Source: Phytoseiulus persimilis (taxonomy: Eukaryota > Arthropoda > Arachnida > Mesostigmata > Phytoseiidae). From it: DNA of 64,000 nucleotides. The DNA is taken from the NCBI GenBank assembly GCA_037576195.1, contig CM075103.1:11222001-11286000 (forward strand), in the 5' to 3' direction. This document shows positions 32,312 through 42,983 of this stretch, in pieces. A model generated the notes under the pieces. That model searched no databases and was not told the origin of the DNA. It saw only the letters and a program-made list of their open reading frames with translations. Both the position numbers and the translations under genes were made by a program. Each line of letters begins with the position of its first letter. Position 1 is the first letter of the stretch.

Positions 32312-33230
32312 CAGAGTTGGGCAGATTCGAATCACTTTGATTCGAATCACCTGATTCGAATCAAGAAACATCGAATCAAAAGTGATTCGAATCAAAAACC
32401 GTCGAATCAGGCTGATTCGAATCAAAAGTGATTCGAATCAGGATGATTCGAATCACATCTGATCCGATCTGATTCGAATCACACGATTCGAATCACTCTG
32501 ATTCGAATCAGAAAATGATTCGAATCAAAATTTGATTCGAATAATTTTCTGGTTCGAATCCTTACTACATATAATCGGCTTAGTCGGGGACCAGTCTGAC
32601 CATACTTTTCAAAAGCTGGAGGGGTGATTCCGAGACCAATCTGAGCATTACTTCCATACTCTGGAGGGGGTGATCCTTCAGAGTTGGAAAGTAATGCTCA
32701 GATTGGTCTCGGAATCACCCCTCCAGAGTTGGAAAGTAATGCTCAGATTGGTCTCGGAATCACCCCTCCAGAGTTGGAAAGTAATGCTCAGATTGGTCTC
32801 GGAATCACCCCTCCAGAGTTGGAAAGTAATGCTCAGATTGGTCTCGGAATCACCCCTCCAGAGTTGGAAAGTAATGTGCGGACAAACTGACAAACTAAGC
32901 CGATCATATACAGTAGGGATTCGAATCAGAAAATGATTCGAATCAGAAAATGATTCGAATCAGAAAATGACTCGAATCAAAATTGATTCGAGTCACGTGA
33001 TTCGAATCAAAAATGATTCGAATCAGCATCATCGAATCACTTGATTCGAACCAGAAATGATTCGAATCAGAATGATTCGACTCAGAAGCTATCGAATCAC
33101 GTGATTCGAATCGAAAGTGATTCGAATCAGGATGATTCGAATCACATCTGATCCGATCTGATTCGAATCCAATGATTCGAATCAGAAGAGATTCGAATCA
33201 AAATGATCTGATCAAATCTGCCCAACTCTG
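32312..33230. mobile_element. hAT-type foldback element built of GATTCGAATC palindromes
   Basis: A 919-bp element bounded by CAGAGTTGGGCAGATTCGAA and its inverse (...CTGCCCAACTCTG), with an exact 8-bp target duplication GTAGAAAT (32304-32311 and 33231-33238). Both outer thirds (about 32325-32560 and 32920-33215) are arrays of GATTCGAATCA-type palindromes at intervals of about 11-20 nt. Inside these, CTTACTACATATAATCGGCTTAGT (left, 32560-32585) is inverted at 32893-32920. The centre is a 45-bp minisatellite. Length, termini and duplication fit a non-autonomous hAT. No transposase is encoded. Confidence 0.9.
32681..32877. repeat. 45-bp minisatellite, about 4.4 units, in the foldback centre
   Basis: The unit begins GAGTTGGAAAGTAATGCTCA and ends AATCACCCCTCCA, at 32681, 32726, 32771, 32816 and a partial at 32861. 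The units are essentially identical. An inverted single unit lies just before (about 32620-32675), so the centre itself can fold. Open frames across it in three phases are repeat artefacts, since 45 is divisible by 3. Confidence 0.95.
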
Positions 33231-33348
33231 GTAGAAATCCTACTTGATGTTTGCACCCTTCACGCCCAGCCGTGACATTTGATAAATTGGCTTTCGTTAT
33301 GGAGGCCCCTGTGTTAGCTAGCCGAATCAAGTTCGGTGGTGCGCTCTA

Positions 33349-34114
33349 CAGGGTGTGTCCTCTAAGCTGCAACATTTTCGTGGCCTTTCTGTTTTGGGCT
33401 GTGTTTCGGTCAAATTTTATCCGATGTGGGAATTTTTTTTTTGATCGAAAGCTCTTGAAGAGACGCATCTTTTCGCTCCATTATTTTTGATCATCAGATC
33501 AGTGTTGAGTTTTCCAGAGCCCGTCGAAGTTTCCTCAACTTTTTTTTTCCACCTCAAAAGTCATGAGATGAGCGCCCAGTGACTTTTGAGGTGGAAAAAA
33601 AAAGTTATCGGATCGACTCGGTGACTTCGTTTCCGGGTAGTTTGGCTCAAAATAAGAAACTTTTGCCATCAGTGAAATTTCCGAAATCGGCTTCCCTGAG
33701 GAGTTACAGGCAGTTCTTTACTGGAGGGGTCGGCAGGGGGTCCGGGAGGCTCAATTTTGGGGTATCTCGTATTGAATACCGTTCCTCCGGTTCGCAACCG
33801 ATCCGCGCGTTCTTGCAAGCGTTTTGTAGCTGGGTTCGAGGGGAATCTTTCCGTTTTTTAATTTCCGAAATCGGTTGAGAATCGGCGATTTCCTGGTTAG
33901 TTCTTTCAGGGACCATGGATTGAATTGAGGAAAACTTCGACAGGCTCTGGAAAACTCAACACTGATCTGATGATCAAAAATAATGGAGCGAAAAGATGCG
34001 TCTCTTCAAGAGCTTTCGATCAAAAAAAAATTCCCACATCGGATAAAATCTGACCGAAATACAGCCCAAAACAGAAAGGCCACGAAAATGTTGCAGCTTA
34101 GAGGACACACCCTG
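33349..34114. mobile_element. Long-TIR MITE (Tc1/mariner-type, TA duplication)
   Basis: A 766-bp element with ends CAGGGTGTGTCCTCTAAGCT and its inverse and TA on each side (33347-33348, 34115-34116). The terminal inverted repeats are about 190 nt (33349-33536 and about 33925-34114) with few mismatches. The interior holds a perfect hairpin (33537-33606) and a piece of the dispersed repeat family (33600-33910). Non-coding. It ends about 430 bp before receptor gene 2. Confidence 0.88.
33537..33606. repeat. Perfect 27-bp hairpin inside the MITE
   Basis: The left arm 33537-33563 (AAC, T9, CCACCTCAAAAGTCA) is exactly complementary to 33580-33606, with a 16-nt loop. The exactness contrasts with the mismatched outer arms, so it is younger or maintained. 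Confidence 0.9.
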
Positions 34115-34119
34115 TATAT

Positions 34120-34542
34120 AAGAGCGGGAGTGAGAAGGTCGTCCCCAAGTTGAAGGACGATTCATAATGACCTCAGTTATACGCGGGAATTGTGCTCGAA
34201 TATAAGATCGTCATCTGGTTCGAGTTTCTGCTCGGGACGAGATAACTAGGGGCCCGTCCCTCTCCCTGGCTGTTTTTTTTTTCAGGCCAATCATGGATCC
34301 GACCAAGGACTCGCCACTAGATTTCGCGCAGGTTGGAGTCACTAGTCACAATTATGGCAGAAAAATGAGCTGCTCATTCCTCCATGGCGCGATCGAGAGG
34401 TAATAGAGCAATTACTCGGTTGTTTCCTCCACTTTGGAAACTGACTGTCGGCAACAAATCTGAATTTTTCCTCGACCCTCTTTGGCGTTGAACTTCTTGG
34501 GGACAGCTTCACTATTTAGGCGTTGAGAGTTGTAGCGGAGCC
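34120..34542. other. Upstream region of receptor gene 2
   Basis: No gene. Near 34114-34120 TATATAAGAG follows the MITE directly and could act as a TATA box, but its distance to the ATG at 34543 (about 420 nt) is long for an unspliced leader. Confidence 0.3.
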
Positions 34543-36294
34543 ATGGCCGCAGCAGTTTCTCCCAAACTGGAGGGACTTGCTTGGCGTATTTCATGGATCG
34601 CACTCTCCATCGCATTACGTCTCACGAGAGCAGGAGACCCGGCGGGAATAGACTTCCCGGATCTCCTGAACATTCTGGAGACTTTCGCCCTTCAACGGGG
34701 AGTCCAGCCCACGGGTCTCCTCCTTCTAGGTCTCGATGGAGTTCTATCACGTGAAAGCTCGAAGTGTGAATGGAGTTCATTGTTTGTTGCCTCTGCCAGA
34801 GTTCCAACTGACGAAACCTCGTTCTACCATGTTTCGACCGCGCCAGCGTATCTGGACATCCTGGCAGTCAATATGAAAATAATTCTGTTTTCTCCTAGCC
34901 AAGAGGAAATTTACCACAGGAGCGGTTTGTTCCTGTATGACAATACACAGAACATTCGCCACAAGTGCCTTCTACATGTGATAATTAACTCTCAGGCACT
35001 TGCCTTGAGTGCCAACTTCCCTACTGTAGTTTGGACCCCAAATCGGCTGCCGATCTATCACTGCATGAACATCTTCGATCTTCTGATCTTCTGGGACTCG
35101 AAACTTTCTGCGAGCATCTGTGGGGCTCAAGACGAGCCATGTGAGCTGGTGGGAGTGAAACAAAATCACTTGACTCGCTACGCCATACAAGTTCTGAAAG
35201 TGAGTCTGAGTTTCCGATGCAACTCGACCCTACTTGGAGCGCACTACCTCGCCAATTTCATCGCTCTCGACAGCGACGAACGAACTCGGAATTACGATGC
35301 CCACATGACATCACGTTACGCTTTGTATCAACCTCAAACGCTGCAGTGCTTCAAACTATTTGAATATGTGCAGACCGATCTGACATCATTCTTGAAGCCG
35401 TTCAAAGTTGAAGTTTGGATCTGTTATCTCACGAGCGTGCTGGTGCTCGCCCTTATCCAATCGCTAGTTTTGAGGGAGTCCATCTCGAGGAGTGGCGTTA
35501 GAGTCCTCTCACATGACAGTTCATCGAAGTTCGATTATCCGCCCTTCGGGAACTCGCTCTTTGTGCTTGCCGCTTCTTTCCTGTTGTTTACGTTCCTGAT
35601 TTTCCAAATTTATTCCAACAGTGTGATGTCAGCTTTCCTCGATCCCACAATCCACTCAGAACCGTGCCGGTACATCGTAAACTGCGAACTCAGATTCGTT
35701 TGCGACGACTCCAAAATGGTCAAGTCCTATTTCTTGAATCGTTCCTGTCTTTGCGGAATAACAGAATCCACGAAACTGATGGTGGGGTTACCCCTTCTAC
35801 AGTTCAAGAAATCGGATTCCAGTGAAAACCACAGATTCGGTTCGCGGTCATGGTTCCTGCAAGTTGATCACAGACCGAAGAATATCGAAAAAGTGTCCAA
35901 ATCATCACACGGTCAGTTCAACCTGAATCTCGTCCACACGAGTCGGACCATGGAGCGCCTTTTAGAGCATGGTATTTTACCGATGAAGAGGTTCAGGAAA
36001 CGTATGCGGCTGGTCAAGGATGCATTGCACAGAGAACACGCCACGCATATGAACCAGTACTACATAATGAACTTGACTTCCGACATGAATTACAAACTTG
36101 GGAACTCCAACAATGTATTCAACTTGGAAAGCTTCGAGAAACTCATTCCCGTCATACTGTTGTGTCTCAGCTTGATTTGGGTTGCTTTCTGTTGCGAGTC
36201 TGGAACATCAACAAAAAAACAGAGACTCACTGACTTGACCGAGTGCTCGAGAGTTGGATCACGAATTAGCTCTCCACCATGGTACCCATTTTGA
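34543..36294 (+). CDS. Divergent ionotropic receptor (IR-like chemoreceptor) 2, intronless
   Basis: A 583-codon intact frame, paralogous to 25339-27069 over its whole length: SWIALSIALRLTRAG near the N-terminus, FALQRGVQPTGLLLLGLDGV, LYDNTQNIRHKCLLHVI (identical in both), then TDLTSFLKPFK. TM1 is near residue 292 (VWICYLTSVLVLALIQS). The pore and TM3 region carries IYSNSVMSAFLDP, identical in both genes, and the S2-like part has RSCLCGITES. TM4 is near the end (LIPVILLCLSLIWVAF). The strongest conservation sits around TM1-TM3 and the NTQNIRHKC block; the S2-like half is the most divergent, as expected if ligand specificity differs. Both genes are on the plus strand about 7.5 kb apart, and repeat insertions explain most of the spacer. 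The role is inferred to be a ligand-gated chemosensory channel; the ligand is unknown. Confidence 0.82.
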   Translation: MAAAVSPKLEGLAWRISWIALSIALRLTRAGDPAGIDFPDLLNILETFALQRGVQPTGLLLLGLDGVLSRESSKCEWSSLFVASARVPTDETSFYHVSTAPAYLDILAVNMKIILFSPSQEEIYHRSGLFLYDNTQNIRHKCLLHVIINSQALALSANFPTVVWTPNRLPIYHCMNIFDLLIFWDSKLSASICGAQDEPCELVGVKQNHLTRYAIQVLKVSLSFRCNSTLLGAHYLANFIALDSDERTRNYDAHMTSRYALYQPQTLQCFKLFEYVQTDLTSFLKPFKVEVWICYLTSVLVLALIQSLVLRESISRSGVRVLSHDSSSKFDYPPFGNSLFVLAASFLLFTFLIFQIYSNSVMSAFLDPTIHSEPCRYIVNCELRFVCDDSKMVKSYFLNRSCLCGITESTKLMVGLPLLQFKKSDSSENHRFGSRSWFLQVDHRPKNIEKVSKSSHGQFNLNLVHTSRTMERLLEHGILPMKRFRKRMRLVKDALHREHATHMNQYYIMNLTSDMNYKLGNSNNVFNLESFEKLIPVILLCLSLIWVAFCCESGTSTKKQRLTDLTECSRVGSRISSPPWYPF

Positions 36295-38580
36295 TCGGGC
36301 TCCAGTTAAACTTTTCTGCGAGCGGAATCAGATATTTTCCGTCGAACGACGCCGTTCCTTCCGAGTTCCATGATTCTGACGCGCGGTACGAATGTTTAGT
36401 TTAGCTGTTTTCAAGAGATTAGATTTTCGCCGATTTGAAGGCCTAATAAGAATCGTACTTCGGCAGGAGTCGTCAAACTGTGTGCGTCGGCACCCCACGA
36501 TGCATTTCTCCGTTTTCATCGTACTTCGAAGATAATTTCGCCCCGGTCTGATCATACACACTCGGCATCTCCTCGGAACACAGGGCTCTCAATGTCAGAA
36601 AAGTTTGACGGCCTCTGTACTGTACTGTAGCCAACACCTCTCAACCGATCTTGAAAGGGTTTGACGCGTCTGGAAGACGGAAAAGTTCCGCGATATGGGT
36701 ACTCTATATCTTCTATGCGCCTTCTAGATGCAAAAGTGCTCGATATCGTCGGTTTAACTGAATCCGACATTACTCTTATGGCCACCCGTTTGGTTTCGCC
36801 GCTTATGTTCCAGGAAAAATAAACGAAAGTATAACGTCTATCCGGCTGTGCGCTCGCTACAGTCTCAAAGGCTTAAAGTCACATCACGATGAATCTTTCC
36901 GCATCGTCTACTGGAGGTCACCAAGACGCACTCGAGGCCTCCGTTCCTCGCGGAGACCATCGACAGTTGTGAAAGCCGTTGATTACGTTGCTGAGCCCAA
37001 GGCCATACCTGAGTCGTCGACTCGCGGCCCTCGCTTTGGCCGTGTCAGCCTTTTGGGTCTGAGGCGGAGATCCATGTTGTCTCGGTCACACCCGAGCCTG
37101 GCAAGTACGCTCCGCAAGGTTTTTCGCGCATTGCGACCTCTCTCAGCTCTTGCCCCCTTGTTCCAGGTTCTTCAGCCACGATTGGAGCCGACCTCCTCGC
37201 TTTCCAAGAAGGCTAGACGGAGGTTCGAGCATCGCGTGGGGTTCGCCGGGCGAACGGGGTGAAGATCGGTGAATTCGTAGGCCGAAACGGCATTTGTGGA
37301 TGGGGGCGTTCCCGGAATCGCCCGACTTCTGTGCTCTACGGACTCATTCGCTCCCAGGTGCGTTGACGCCTGGTGGCACATCGGATGAGGAAACACACTG
37401 TGGGCTGTTGGATCCTTTCCTGCGAGCACATCGGCGGTGCCAGACGCTTTACGTCCGAGGCACCGATATTAGAGACCATATAGTGAAAGCTCCTCATCAG
37501 CTGGGTCTCGGGAGGAAGGGGACAGTGGAAGCGGCGATCCACGCGCCTCGTGAGCTGTAGTCTCTCGCCCTCCTTATACCGCATTCCTCGAACTGGACTT
37601 CAGGAACGCTTTCAGCTGTTTTCGCAGGGATCACCCTCTCCGGGTCGTGCGCGATGTCGCGCCCGTTGGTTGGTGCCCAGAGGCATTCCCTGCTTCGATC
37701 CTCCTTCTCGGCCTGTGGAGTTCAGCATCGGGTCAGGAGCACTGATTGTGCGGACTTCGTCAACTTGCTACACACATCGACAATGGGATTACATTGAGAC
37801 TTATCCGCGAGTTTCTGCGCCTTCGCGCCGGAGGCCGACAAGCTTGACTCGTAGCGGGCTTTTATGGGGAAGGTCCACTACATCTGCTTCGACTCCTTCC
37901 TGAGTGACACCTCTGACGTTCAAGAATTCTTCGGAGGTCGTATCTCAACCGAATATCAGCCGATCCTCAGAAGTTAAGAAACTTCGGGAAGCCGGCGAAA
38001 AATGCCACGCATTTTGTTCCCTTATCTTCAAGAATCAGGAGCGGGGACGACAGAAATCGGAAGAGAAAGAGGTATTCGGTGCTTGCAAAAGTTCCGAACG
38101 GCCAACTCCGACGGCTCATAGCTTCGCTCCCAGGAGGCAGAGAAGAATGATAAGATAGTCAAAATGTGCCGAACTCAGCCACCTCCCAGGTCCGTTTGAG
38201 CGCTTTGCATCCGAGTGATGGTCGTTCAAGAGAACTTCGATTCTCTCGCTGCCCTCATGGCGGACCCCTCTCGATCCCGAAGCTTGCGTCTGTCGGCCGG
38301 AACGTGAATTTCCTAGGCGACCCTTGTTTAGAGAGAGGGGAATCTGTGATCACTACCGCGGCATATCAGGTAGAGAATGGGGACAAAATGAGCGTCCGTA
38401 GTTGCTGAGAAAGCGAGCCAGCCCACCCAACTCGTGATGTTTCCGAATTAAACGCCTACGGTCTCGCTCGAGCCTCGCATGGTTCGAGCGAGCTCTAGAC
38501 TCACGCTACATGGGAACATTCTATTACTTATGTATGTCATCAATTAAGCCACTCATTTCGCCCGGCTTCAAGGCTGAGCG
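36295..38580. other. Unassigned DNA
   Basis: No gene called. Plus frames at 36969-37262 (Arg/Ser/Leu-rich) and 37550-37903, and minus frames at 37172-37429 and 37336-37584, overlap one another and show no recognised domain. GC-rich composition around 37.0-37.9 kb inflates frame length. Confidence 0.3.
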
Positions 38581-38581
38581 G

Positions 38582-39475
38582 CAGTGGCGTAACTAGCTCA
38601 AGCCATGCCCGGGGGAAACGAGTGCGCCCCCCCACCCTGAACCCGCACGAAAATTTGGTGAGCCATCAGAAGATATCTCATGCTTGAGAACAGGGTCATG
38701 TTTACTCATTCTCTCGCGACATTTTGAGGATCTTACTGGTTGAAAGTCTCCCACAACTGGGTATCGCTACGGCGATGGTAAGAAGAATTTGCCTGCCAAC
38801 GCGCAGGTCCGGTAACTTGCTCTCATTGTATTGGATGATGAAGCTGCGGAGTTACACCGGACTCGCCATTCGCGCATGCTGCCTGGCTCAGACCAACATT
38901 TCACAGTCATCTGTCCCGTAACAGAGCCTCTTCGATGAATCGGATCGGAACTCAACCCCCTCAGCTCCATGGGTCGGGATTTTGTTCTTGATTCGGACCG
39001 AATTCCTACTGCCCTGGAGGAGATTAACATAGCTTCGAATCCGTCTGCCTGCAGCGTTGCGCCCTCTGGAGAGATAGAGACGCAAGTCCGGATTCGTGCC
39101 CCCCTCAGCCCTCCGGGGCACGTTACTGTACCTGAGATGACTTCAATTTTCATTGCAGTCGAAAATATTCGCAGAACTTCTTCCTTCCCGGGCTCCTTAG
39201 CTGTGCGCCCCCAACTTCTCCGAGGCTAGATTCCATGACTGAGACGATTTCAGCCTCCAATGCACGCACGGATATGGACAAAACTTGAATTCCGATTTCG
39301 AACCCCTCAGATTTCTGGCGGACTGACGAATTGAGCTAATATTGCGGTAACACATATGGGAAATAATCAAATACGGTCTCACGCCATTCAGCTTTTCACC
39401 CCTTGAGTGCACGCTCCATCAGCTTTGCGCCCGGGAATCGTGCCTCCGCTGCCCCTCCCCCTTGGATACGCAGTT
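38582..39475 (+). mobile_element. Non-autonomous hAT-like repeat, copy 1
   Basis: Begins CAGTGGCGTAACTAGCTC, a hAT-like end followed by C-rich DNA. Blocks such as GGATGATGAAGCTGCGGAGT, ATGGGTCGGGATTTTGTT and GATTCGGACCGA are repeated, inverted, at 44690-45419. A degenerate opposite end (GGATACGCAGTTTG near 39460) is possible. Translations of the shared blocks agree only weakly, so coding origin is uncertain. Confidence 0.55.
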
Positions 39476-39479
39476 TGCT

Positions 39480-42400
39480 TGGCGAGCAGGAGATTCAAAA
39501 TCGATTCCTGTTACGAGTCTGCGTTGGGAAGTTTTGTGGAAATGCAGCGAACTCTGAGCGGGCTAGACTGCGGAGCTTTCTCCTGATACACACGATTGAG
39601 TGAGGTCTGGGAATCGGCTGGATTGATGACCTCCGTTGTGACGAGTTGTCGTTCCGACGAGCTCGAATGAAGGAGTTCATTCTTGTCCTTGATGCGACAC
39701 GGAAGACCAGACTTTCGAGAACCAGCGGTCAAAAACGAGGATATTTCCAAGGATTCTCAGACCTGCAAAGTGTTCCCTCGATTTTTTCTCTATCCGAAAA
39801 CGCTTCCTCCTTCACTGGGATGCTACGGCGATCGGGAGGTCTAGAGAACGTGGGGTTTTTTGGGCATGAAACATCCGGTCGAGCAGCAGCAACGGTCGGG
39901 GACTCAACAGGTGGCCGCTATTGGTCGCTCTACTTTCAGATCGTTGATTACGATGGGAGATTTGGCCTTGAACTTGGTGTTTCCGGCCGGATAGACTCCG
40001 AACGAGGAGAACAAACACAGAGCTAAGAATCGCTGATGCTATCGGAATGGAGAGGCGAGCCAGTAGATAGTGATGATTTCTCTGTTATTCTTCGATCAAG
40101 ACCAATAAATTTTCATCGCGTTCGCTCGCGAGCCGCGTGGTCTTCCATGACAGAAGACACCCACGGACTAGAATTACGATGCGAATCCATTTTCCGCTAC
40201 AAAGACGGACCAGTGATGGGATCCAGGTTCCATTCGAGCTCACTGGTTTCCGCAATTTCTCATTGCTTTCCCCGGAACGCTCATTGCTTTGAGCCTCGAG
40301 ACTCCCAAGTGAGTTACGTGGCACAAAGGCAAAGCTATCAGCTGAATCACTGTATTAGAGACGACGTTAGTACACCGAGTTTCGCGATTTATTCTCCCCG
40401 GACACCCGATAAGGCGACCAAGTGGACAGGGATGTCACTATGATACACGCGGGTTGGTATGGTCGTCCTGACGCTGTGTCGAACGCTTCCCATGCCTTTC
40501 GTCCTCCAGGATCGACCATCCCCGTCTGCGCGCTGCAGGCTGGAAGAGCTTCTCCAGGACGGTTGGAAGAGACAGCGAGACAAGAAGGATGCTCACAAAA
40601 AGTACGACGGAAAAACAAGCTCAGAGGCATCTTCTTCCACGGACGAAACCACGTTTCGCCGTTGGGATTTTCTGGAATGCTTCAATCCAAACAATAATTA
40701 CCAAATGAGCTTCGGAAGACATCATCACCGTGGACAACGGTGCGCTAGACGCATGCTAGATGGAGACTCGCCGAACTGAGCTGTGACTCGAGCGCCATGA
40801 ATCGCGGGCGGATGGAGGGAAAACAGTGCAAAAACGCAGATATTTATCAGCTCGAATTCCACTTTCTTCAGCCGGAGCGATTCAGAGATAGCTTCCCGCG
40901 AGAACGATTGCCTTCAACATTGGCGAAATCGCCGCATCGACACAAAAAGCGAGTTTATCAAGCGTGATCGTTTTAGGTTCTGAGCCGAAGCAATACGTTT
41001 ACTCGAACTTGGTGGACATTTATTTTGAGTGAGCCAGTCAACGCGAATTACTCACTTCTGTGTCGACCTTGTCATCCAGCGAAGCAGGCGAATGGAATCA
41101 GTGAGAGAAAGCCCTGCATGACAAAGGCTTCCCCCAAACTAACGACACGCCTGAGAGCCGCGACAGATTTCGCAGCAGTGGAGGAATTTGGCTAAAAGAA
41201 ACTGCGAGGCGTGTCTTCAACCCCCGAAAGACACGCCGTTGGAACAGCGACAGTGATTTGCTCGCATCACGAGTTGGAGCAGAACGCGCTGATCGCACAT
41301 CGAAGAATCCATGCGAGGCTGGGCAACCTTTGTTTCATCAGAGTCCGCCTTGTAGGGCGACAACACCAGCATGAGCTCACCTCCCCACTCTTGAGAGCTG
41401 ATTCGGGCCACTCGACTACTTACTTTGTACTCGACTTTCGAGTTAATTGAACCTCACATCATGCTCGCAGGGTTCCGTGCATTTTTCTCGAAGCGATCGT
41501 TCTATCGAGCTGCTTCAGAGATTCATTCAAGAGTCGAAGCCAGTTCTGGAAGCCGTCGAAAGGGGGGCAAACGAGGTATCCGGATGGGAGAACATTACCA
41601 CATAACCGGCGTACGGCTCAAGTTTACGGGACATGAGTTCGACTGGTCTCATAGACATTTCGACATGCAGACGGTGGCACGAGCCACGCTGTCAAGCCGG
41701 GGAACTTTTTTTCCGACTCCAGTGCTCTAGTTTCTGTCATTGTTGCGCACCTGTGGACAAAGTCGGCCGTCGGGCCACGGTTCACCGACTCGTGGATGGC
41801 TCGCCTCGGTATTGGGTGAACCGGTCCAATAACAGGCCCAATGACCCTCCAATAGACAGGATGACTTTCGCATGCGAATGAAGGCAGACACCATTCGCAC
41901 CGATCACGCGAACGCCCAGCGGAGCTTATTTGCTCTGCACCGTAAAGGGAAACTATTTTGTGAGGGATCAAATCGATGGAAGAATACACTCCTTCTCAAC
42001 TGTTTTGTCTCGTCGTCAAATTTAATGAAAGCGGCTCCGCAAACTGGAGCCATGAAGAGGCAGCGGCGTTCCTCCAGGTCATGAGTCGCCTCTTACCACC
42101 ACGCAGGAGTTCAAAAGCCAGCCCGATAAGAATGCCCACCAATTTTATCGGAAAGCTCAGCTAAAGAGTCCCAGTGAGCTTGCAGAGGCCGAAGTCCTAG
42201 CCGTCGCTTTCGAATCCTGAGTTCAATCGCTCTGACTTGACTCGTGAGGCTCAGAGCTCCAGACAGTCGATCGAAAGAGTTTTTCTCCCTCACCGAATTC
42301 CGCCCACCCGGAGGCGAATCGCCCAGGTTTGGTTGCAGCCGAGCTGATACAAGCTCTAGGCTCGTGAGGAGACCCCGATTCGTAAAACTGGAGCTCACTC

Positions 42401-42740
42401 CCAACGTGAAAACCAGTGTAATGGTGTATACCGAAACAAAAACTGAAGGTCATGCCACGTAACGCCGGTTTGATCCCCACGTGACTCTCTCTCGTGGGGT
42501 AAACGCACGATACATCGAGACGTGGTCACTATGACAGGACGTACGGGGCCAAGCGCGTTAATTGTCTCCAGTCACTTGGCCAAAAGTTTGTTGTTTCGAT
42601 GGTTACGTTGGCAGCCTCGCTGCGCGCCGTGACCACTGGCGCCCTGGGGAAAAGTGGGCGGGCTGTCACGCTCACCCCGCTCACAGCAGTCAACGCGCGC
42701 CATTCCGAGGTTTGACTTCAGTTTGATCAAAGTTTTTTGC
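39480..42740. other. Unassigned DNA with a few coding-like open frames
   Basis: The best frame is 40459-40779 plus (106 codons), with a hydrophilic translation (LEELLQDGWKRQRDKKDAHK, then FRRWDFLECFNPNNN and a His/Arg-rich tail). Others are 39646-40026 plus (126 codons) and 41976-42164 plus (FNESGSANWSHEEAAAFLQV). None has a recognised domain or clear splice signals; they could be exons of an unplaced gene or chance frames. Confidence 0.25.
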
Positions 42741-42983
42741 ACAGTGTTGAGTGAGTCCATCGGTTGTCGTGATCGGTACTGGCTTGATACTCGGTCATCG
42801 AACCCAAAGCGAAATCAGCAAAATCTGTGAAATTGAAGTGTTGGAAACGTTTGATAGCCAATGACCAGCAAGTGAAGCAGCGAGAGACCTCCACGTGTTC
42901 CGTGGGATCGCGAACCCGATTGCCATCGGCAACCTCATCGCGTTCAACCGTTTCGAGCTTCGATCAGTTCTTCAGACGAAGTC

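Noticed and set aside
32670-32936. Three overlapping repetitive open frames (units ending ...SESPLQSWKV, ...GITPPELESN)
   Set aside because: They are translations of a 45-bp minisatellite in all phases; 45 is divisible by 3 so every frame stays open.
32325-33215. CRISPR-like array (regular repeats)
   Set aside because: The repeats are palindromic GATTCGAATC words with short variable gaps inside a hAT foldback in a eukaryotic genome; no spacer-repeat regularity.
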